This document shows, piece after piece, positions 59,939-64,000 of a stretch of DNA of 64,000 bases. Position 1 is the stretch's first letter; every line of letters begins with the position of its first letter. The DNA is from M3007 sp964484205 (GTDB lineage Bacteria > Bacteroidota > Bacteroidia > Chitinophagales > Saprospiraceae), in contig CAZAEZ010000014.1 in the NCBI GenBank assembly GCA_964484205.1, positions 1-64,000 on the forward strand. Direction: 5' to 3'. A program made the position numbers and the translations under genes. Under the pieces are notes generated by a model. The model had not been told where the DNA came from. It searched no databases and saw nothing but the letters and a program-made list of their open reading frames with translations.

Positions 59939-60959
59939 TTTCTTTAAAAAAAGCATGGAGCAGCGCTTCGGCGCCCGCAAACGGCGATACCCGCCCGGCC
60001 AGCACTTGCGGCTCCAGCGCTGCCAACTTTGCCTGCACCGCCGGATTTCCGTAAAATGCCGCTTTAATACCCGCTTCGATGGCTTCTTCCAGCCAATATT
60101 TTGCCTGTTGACGGCGGTTTTTTATAAAAAAATTGTTTTCCAGCATAAGGTCACGGCAGGCTGAAACGGCTTCCCAAACTTCGGCAATGCCGGCGCCTTC
60201 CTGGGCGCTGCAGGTAAGTACCCGGGGCGCCCAGCCGCCGGCTTTTGGCGGCAACAAATGTGTAGCGTTCAGGTAGTGGGCGCGAGCCTGGTTGGCCAGT
60301 TTGATGCGGTCGCCGTCGGCTTTGTTGACCGCCAGAATATCGGCCATTTCCACAATGCCGCGTTTGATGCCCTGCAATTCATCGCCGGCGCCTGGCAGTA
60401 GCAACAGCAGAAAAATATCCGTCATGCGGTGTACTGCCGTTTCGGACTGCCCTACACCCACGGTTTCGATAAGCACGGTGCCGTAGCCTGCGGCTTCAAC
60501 CAGCAAAATGCTTTCGCGGGTTTTTCGGGCCACACCGCCCAGGGAGGTACCTGCTGCCGAGGGGCGAATAAACGCATTTTCAGATGCCGACAGGCGCTCC
60601 ATACGGGTCTTGTCGCCGAGTATGCTGCCCTTGCTTACCGCGCTGGAGGGGTCGATGGCGAGTACGGCAACTTTTTGCCCCTGCTCCACCAGGTACATAC
60701 CCAACGCCTCAATAAATGAACTCTTCCCTACGCCCGGCGCGCCGGTGACGGCTACCCGGAGGGAGTCGCCGGCGTCGTTGTCCGGCGACCGCTGGGCCGC
60801 CTGCCGCTGGTCCAGCAATTTTTGGATGACGGCCTGTGCCAGGGTCTGGTGCTCCGGTCGGGCGCTTTCCACCAGGGTGATCGCCTGCCCGAGCACAACA
60901 CGGTTTCCGGCAAGGATTCCCTGCACGTATTCTTCTGCGGAAAGTTGGGTTTTTGCCAT
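59913..60959 (-). CDS. meaB: Methylmalonyl-CoA mutase-associated GTPase MeaB
   Basis: MeaB is a G3E-family GTPase that protects and reloads methylmalonyl-CoA mutase with its cobalamin cofactor. The Walker A is VTGAPGVGKSSFIEAL (residues 71-86). IDPSSAVSKGSILGDKTRM and FIRPSAAGTSLGGVARKTRE are hallmark sequences. VLIETVGVGQSE and AVNKADGDR (G4) complete the GTPase motifs. The C-terminal dimerisation part ends with FKENPSYGSKP. The ATG at 60959 gives MAKTQLSAEEYVQGI; an upstream in-frame ATG at 61007 is less likely. The mutase genes are not in the window. Confidence 0.96.
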   Translation of the reverse strand: MAKTQLSAEEYVQGILAGNRVVLGQAITLVESARPEHQTLAQAVIQKLLDQRQAAQRSPDNDAGDSLRVAVTGAPGVGKSSFIEALGMYLVEQGQKVAVLAIDPSSAVSKGSILGDKTRMERLSASENAFIRPSAAGTSLGGVARKTRESILLVEAAGYGTVLIETVGVGQSETAVHRMTDIFLLLLLPGAGDELQGIKRGIVEMADILAVNKADGDRIKLANQARAHYLNATHLLPPKAGGWAPRVLTCSAQEGAGIAEVWEAVSACRDLMLENNFFIKNRRQQAKYWLEEAIEAGIKAAFYGNPAVQAKLAALEPQVLAGRVSPFAGAEALLHAFFKENPSYGSKP

Positions 60960-61296
60960 GGTGACGGGCTTTGCGACAAATGTGCGAAGGATTGTAAAGA
61001 ACACCAAGTTTTGCGGGAGCGGGCTGCACCGGACCGCGTGCGCACTGCATTGTCGAGGAGTGGAATTACGACAAAACCGGTAGTTTTTGCAATAGGATTT
61101 TTTTAAGAAAACAGGATTTTGGTTTTTAACTTTTTGTTTTCGACATTGAAAAACAGCGCATTAGGTGTTAAGCGGATTAACAGGCAACCTTGAATGGTTA
61201 AACCGAATTTAATCTCAAACACCACACTGGCAATGCGCCGGAGAAGGCTCTAATATTGCGTGAAAATACTTCGTTAACCACTCAAAACAGTACGTT
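60960..61296. other. Divergent intergenic region, nothing clear
   Basis: These 337 bases lie between divergent meaB and the lipoprotein gene. No reading frame, tRNA or repeat was recognised. No exact TAnnTTTG box was found in either direction. The stretch 61086-61150 is rich in T-runs. Confidence 0.4.
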
Positions 61297-61983
61297 ATGA
61301 AACATCGCCTGTCTGTTCTTTTCTGCCTCTTGCTGTTGGTAAGTTGCCGCAGCGTAAAAATTTCGGATTTTCATACCAACGCCCCCACACCCGACCCTCT
61401 GCCACGCCTGGCGCTGGAGGTGCATACGGAAAGTTTTGCCCTGTTGTTTGGAAAGGAACTCGCCGAACGCATTCTGGTGCAAAACGCGCTTGACCCGGGG
61501 AGTTATATTCCCAATCCTATCGGTGTTTTGGCCCAGGTAGGCCAGCCGGTGCACGATGTGTTTGTCCTGTTGGGCAATGAACTGACGGACAACCTCGTCC
61601 GGTCGAGCGGCGAGCAAAAAGGCAAAGCCCGCTTCAAACTCATTTATTACAACCGCTACAACTCCGGCTGGGGCTACACCATCCCGTCGATCCTTACATT
61701 GGGCGCTGTAAATGTGCTGGCCTTGCCGGCGGGCGTAACCCGTGCCGAAGTGGAGTTGCAAATGGAAATTACCGACAATGCCGGAAACGTCCTGTCGCGG
61801 TATCGCGCCCCCGGATCGGGTAAAGCCAAAGTGGCCATGTATCACGGCTACAGCGGGTTTGGCGCGATGCGTAAAGCAAACTTGCTGGCCCTGCAATCGG
61901 CGCTGCAAAGTATTAAACTCCAGATGGCAGCCGATTTGCCGCAGTTGCAAAACAAACTGGCGGCGGTGGCTCCGGTGGAGTAA
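61297..61983 (+). CDS. Hypothetical lipoprotein, 228 aa
   Basis: The signal MKHRLSVLFCLLLLVSC has a good lipobox (LVSC, acylated Cys at residue 17). The mature part is mostly beta: ARFKLIYYNRYNSGWGYTIP, SILTLGAVNVLALPAGVTRA and EVELQMEITDNAGNVLSRYR suggest a compact sandwich fold. It ends with an amphipathic helix with AMRKANLLALQSALQSIKLQ. I do not know the family by name, but similar lipoproteins are common in Saprospiria. It probably faces the periplasm or the outer membrane. The stop lies at the start of a repeat element. Confidence 0.82.
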   Translation: MKHRLSVLFCLLLLVSCRSVKISDFHTNAPTPDPLPRLALEVHTESFALLFGKELAERILVQNALDPGSYIPNPIGVLAQVGQPVHDVFVLLGNELTDNLVRSSGEQKGKARFKLIYYNRYNSGWGYTIPSILTLGAVNVLALPAGVTRAEVELQMEITDNAGNVLSRYRAPGSGKAKVAMYHGYSGFGAMRKANLLALQSALQSIKLQMAADLPQLQNKLAAVAPVE

Positions 61984-61989
61984 TGCGCC

Positions 61990-62245
61990 GACGATTCCAA
62001 ACTTTCACCACGGAGGCACTCCACTCGAGGCTGTTTCATAAGGACTGATTTGCGATTTTGGATTTACGAATTACGATTAATGGCATCCCGATAGTGCAGA
62101 TATTCCACTTCTTACAAAACAAAATAATCGTCACTCGTCACTCGTAAATGATGACTTATGAGACAGCCTCGAGTGCCCGCACAGCCTGACAAACATAGGA
62201 GGCACGGAGGCCACGGAGCTGATGCTCCGTGTCTCCGTGGTAAAT
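61990..62245. mobile_element. MITE-like element with inverted repeats
   Basis: Two 21-base inverted repeats with one mismatch, 62022-62042 and 62155-62175 (core CACTCGAGGCTGT...TCATAAG), enclose 112 bases. Outside them lie ACCACGGAG (62008-62016) and its complement CTCCGTGGT (62223-62231). Parts of this element also occur at 148-240 near the left edge, including CAAACATA, CTCCGTG and TCCGTGGTAA, and the inverted GACGATTCCAAA. It holds no gene. I take it as a short non-autonomous element or a dispersed hairpin repeat. It occupies most of the 331-base gap 61984-62314. Confidence 0.65.
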
Positions 62246-62314
62246 AAGATATTCTACGGCGGGCGTTTCAGGTTTCTCTCTTTGGATACCGCCTCCCGTG
62301 TTTCAGTAATAAAA

Positions 62315-63073
62315 CTACTTCATCGCCGCTTCGCGCAAACGCTGCAAAAACGGTGAGGCGAAGATGAACGACTGGAGATTTTCATTGGTGCTTTCGAGCA
62401 CTTCGTCGCGGTTGCCGGTCCACTCGAGCTGGCCGTTGAACAGGAAGCAGATATTATCGCCGTTTTCCATCACCGAGTTCATGTCGTGGGTGTTGATGAT
62501 GGTAGTGATGTTGTTCTCGATGGTGATGCTGCGGATGAGTTCGTCGATCACCAGTGCGGTTTTAGGGTCGAGGCCGGAGTTGGGCTCGTCGCAAAACAGG
62601 TATTGCGGTTCCAGCACAATGGCGCGGGCGATGCCCACGCGTTTTTGCATACCGCCGGAAAGTTCGGACGGGAATTTTTTGTTGTTCCCGGTCAGGTTCA
62701 CGCGTTCGAGGCAGTAGTTCACCCGATCGAGTTTTTCCTTTGGGGTATGGTGGGTAAACATATCCAGCGGAAACCGGATGTTTTGCTCGACCGTCAGCGA
62801 GTCGAACAGCGCCGAGCCCTGGAAGAGCATGCCCATTTTCATGCGGATGGCGCGTTTTTGTTTTTTGTTCAGCGCTGTAAAATCCACATCGTCAAACCAG
62901 ACCTTGCCTTCCGTTGGTTGAAACAAACCCACCAATATTTTCATCAGCACGGTTTTCCCCGATCCGCTGCGGCCGATAATGAGATTGCATTTGCCGGCCT
63001 CGTAGGTGAAGGAAATATCTTTCAGCACTTGCTGGTCTTCGAACGATTTGAAGATGTGTTCTGCACGGATCAT
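62315..63073 (-). CDS. ABC transporter ATP-binding protein, MlaF-like
   Basis: A 252-residue ATPase close to MlaF/Ttg2A, which drive lipid transport with MlaE permeases and MCE proteins. It has a Walker A GRSGSGKT (residues 34-41), a Q-loop in MKMGMLFQGSALFDSLTVEQN, the signature LSGGMQKRVGIARAI, a Walker B YLFCDEPNSGLDP and an H-loop in INTHDMNSVMENGDNICFL. GMLFQGSALFDSLTV is characteristic of the Mla group. The MlaE and MCE genes are not next to it in this window; the neighbours are a MITE-like element and DUF2141. The partner genes must lie elsewhere if the system works. Confidence 0.92.
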   Translation of the reverse strand: MIRAEHIFKSFEDQQVLKDISFTYEAGKCNLIIGRSGSGKTVLMKILVGLFQPTEGKVWFDDVDFTALNKKQKRAIRMKMGMLFQGSALFDSLTVEQNIRFPLDMFTHHTPKEKLDRVNYCLERVNLTGNNKKFPSELSGGMQKRVGIARAIVLEPQYLFCDEPNSGLDPKTALVIDELIRSITIENNITTIINTHDMNSVMENGDNICFLFNGQLEWTGNRDEVLESTNENLQSFIFASPFLQRLREAAMK

Positions 63074-63124
63074 ATTGGGTGATTGTTGGTTGTTGGCTAT
63101 TGGTCGTTGGTTATTTGCGGGTGT

Positions 63125-63535
63125 TTACCATTTTTCCAGGCGCAGCCTGGGTATTGTTTTGCCTGCAATAAACGAAAACTTTGCCTCCTCCCAGCGCGGC
63201 GCCCGAAAACGGGGCCTTGCATTGTTTGAAAAACAGTAGGGTTCGGTGGGTACGCCCAGCCAGTTTTTGTCCAACGTGCCATTGCCATTCACATCGTGAA
63301 AACAACTGATGGCATAGGCCCCGTCCGGAACACCGGGAATGATCACTTCCAGATTACCGGTATTCCGAACGGGAACGACCTGCTGAAAACGCGCCCGGTC
63401 GGGTTGAAGGAAATCCGCTTTTTTATCAAAAACGGCAACGTATAGCCGGCCTTCCGCCTGCTGCAAGTTGGTAAAAACAATGCGGAGGTCCGAATTTTTC
63501 ATAACAAACAGCAGGCAGCTAAGCAATAAGAACAT
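63125..63535 (-). CDS. DUF2141 domain protein, exported
   Basis: The ATG at 63535 gives a signal-like start MFLLLSCLLFVMKNSDLRI. The rest is DUF2141: LRIVFTNLQQAEGRLYVAVF, PGVPDGAYAISCFHDVNGNG, TLDKNWLGVPTEPYCFSNN and a final FSFIAGKTIPRLRLEKW. The DVNGNGTLD stretch resembles a calcium-binding loop. The family is small, periplasmic and of unknown function. The 5' end of the gene lies 14 bases from the stop of the upstream FBPase, so the two are likely in one transcript. At 136 residues the length is usual. Confidence 0.9.
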   Translation of the reverse strand: MFLLLSCLLFVMKNSDLRIVFTNLQQAEGRLYVAVFDKKADFLQPDRARFQQVVPVRNTGNLEVIIPGVPDGAYAISCFHDVNGNGTLDKNWLGVPTEPYCFSNNARPRFRAPRWEEAKFSFIAGKTIPRLRLEKW

Positions 63536-63548
63536 GGATCGCGGTGGT

Positions 63549-64000
63549 TCAGAGCGGCAGTGCCGAATACCGTTCAATAAACGCTTTCAATTCATCGACC
63601 ATTGCAGGCGAGCCGATGGCGATCGTGCTGCGCTGATGCAATTCCTTGGGGCTCACCTCGAGAATCCGTTTCAGGTGAGTGTTGATCGACTTGCCGCCGG
63701 CCTGTTCAATGATCATGGACAAGGGGTTGCATTCGTACAACAGACGCAATTTTCCTTTGGGGTACTTGCGCGTGCTGGGGTACAGGAAAATGCCGCCTTG
63801 ATTCAGAATCCGGTGCACGTCGCTCACCATGGAGCCGATGTAGCGCAGGCTGTAGTTCTGGTCGCTGCAATTGTCGATGTAGCGCCGGAGTTCCAGGTCG
63901 AATTTGGAATAGTAGCCCTGATTAACCGAGTAGGTTTGGCCGTTTTCGGGGATGCGCATATTCCGGTGGCTAAGGCAAAATTCGCCGATGCTGGGGTCGA
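63549..64000 (-). CDS. fbp: Fructose-1,6-bisphosphatase class 1, C-terminal part (cut by window edge)
   Basis: The enzyme removes the 1-phosphate from fructose-1,6-bisphosphate in gluconeogenesis. The reading frame is open to the right edge of the window: before MRIPENG it reads DPSIGEFCLSHRN, as in FBPase, so the ATG at 63959 is internal. Features seen are YSVNQGYYSKFDLELRRYID, the substrate-binding RYIGSMVSDVHRIL, GGIFLYPSTRKYPKGKLRLL and YECNPLSMIIEQAGGKSI, which fit the class 1 enzyme. About 150 C-terminal residues are present out of some 330. The rest lies outside the window. Confidence 0.95.
   Translation of the reverse strand, partial: DPSIGEFCLSHRNMRIPENGQTYSVNQGYYSKFDLELRRYIDNCSDQNYSLRYIGSMVSDVHRILNQGGIFLYPSTRKYPKGKLRLLYECNPLSMIIEQAGGKSINTHLKRILEVSPKELHQRSTIAIGSPAMVDELKAFIERYSALPL

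Noticed and set aside
1..64000. tRNA, rRNA, integrase or transposase genes
   Set aside because: Intergenic stretches were read on both strands; none shows a tRNA cloverleaf with GGTTCGA arm, rRNA sequence or a transposase or integrase frame.

Overview
The window is chromosomal DNA of a Bacteroidota bacterium, most probably of the Saprospiraceae/Saprospiria (Haliscomenobacter- or Lewinella-like). The reasons are six large secreted proteins with type IX secretion (T9SS) C-terminal signals (five type A, one type B), a SusC/SusD pair, a type III glutamine synthetase, a pinensin-like leader peptide, many lipoproteins, promoter -7 boxes of the TAnnTTTG type and no clear Shine-Dalgarno sites. It is an assembly scaffold: a 100-N gap lies inside a repeat-rich gene. 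I saw no rRNA, tRNA, CRISPR array, integrase or transposase gene.

Layout. 0.3-5.6 kb: a small unknown gene, a beta-helix T9SS protein split by a frameshift at a U UUU UUA site, and glnN, separated by related palindromic repeats. 6.1-9.0 kb: a TlpA-like thioredoxin lipoprotein and a GH3-family acyl-adenylating enzyme. 9.0-12.2 kb: a compact two-gene unit (AAA/STAND-like ATPase plus TPR protein with near-identical tandem DNA repeats) bracketed by two almost identical palindromes of 78 and 80 bp. I consider this the best candidate for an undescribed, possibly conflict-related, system. 12.3-20.0 kb: a minus-strand run with an S9 peptidase, two methyltransferases, a Kazal-domain T9SS protein, a DUF4287/DUF5655 protein, an NTF2-like lipoprotein and a large helical protein. 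20.4-30.2 kb: two T9SS proteins, a fructosamine kinase, a GlxA-type regulator divergent from a serine hydrolase, and a DEAD-box helicase. 30.4-39.7 kb: a 1366-residue T9SS protein, recX, a Cys-free RiPP-like precursor, a second large helical protein, a LytTR regulator, a small unknown and cinA.

39.7-56.1 kb is a carbohydrate-oriented block: a Gfo/Idh/MocA oxidoreductase, SusC/SusD with a strong terminator, a SUMF1-fold lipoprotein-like protein, two tandem giant fusions (ThuA, PQQ-type sugar dehydrogenase, cytochrome c), a sugar nucleotidyltransferase and a FucP/GluP-type sugar permease. 56-64 kb holds a four-helix-bundle protein between inverted repeats, DUF4286, a T9SS type B protein, meaB, a lipoprotein, a MITE-like element, an MlaF-like ABC ATPase, a DUF2141 protein and the C-terminal part of fructose-1,6-bisphosphatase, which runs off the right edge.

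The carbohydrate block could bind glycans at the surface (SusCD), oxidise sugars in the periplasm (PQQ/cytochrome fusions) and take up sugars (MFS). Several genes sit next to palindromic or MITE-like repeats, so small mobile or repetitive elements seem to be an active part of this genome. Function calls are by reading motifs and family resemblance, without database searches.
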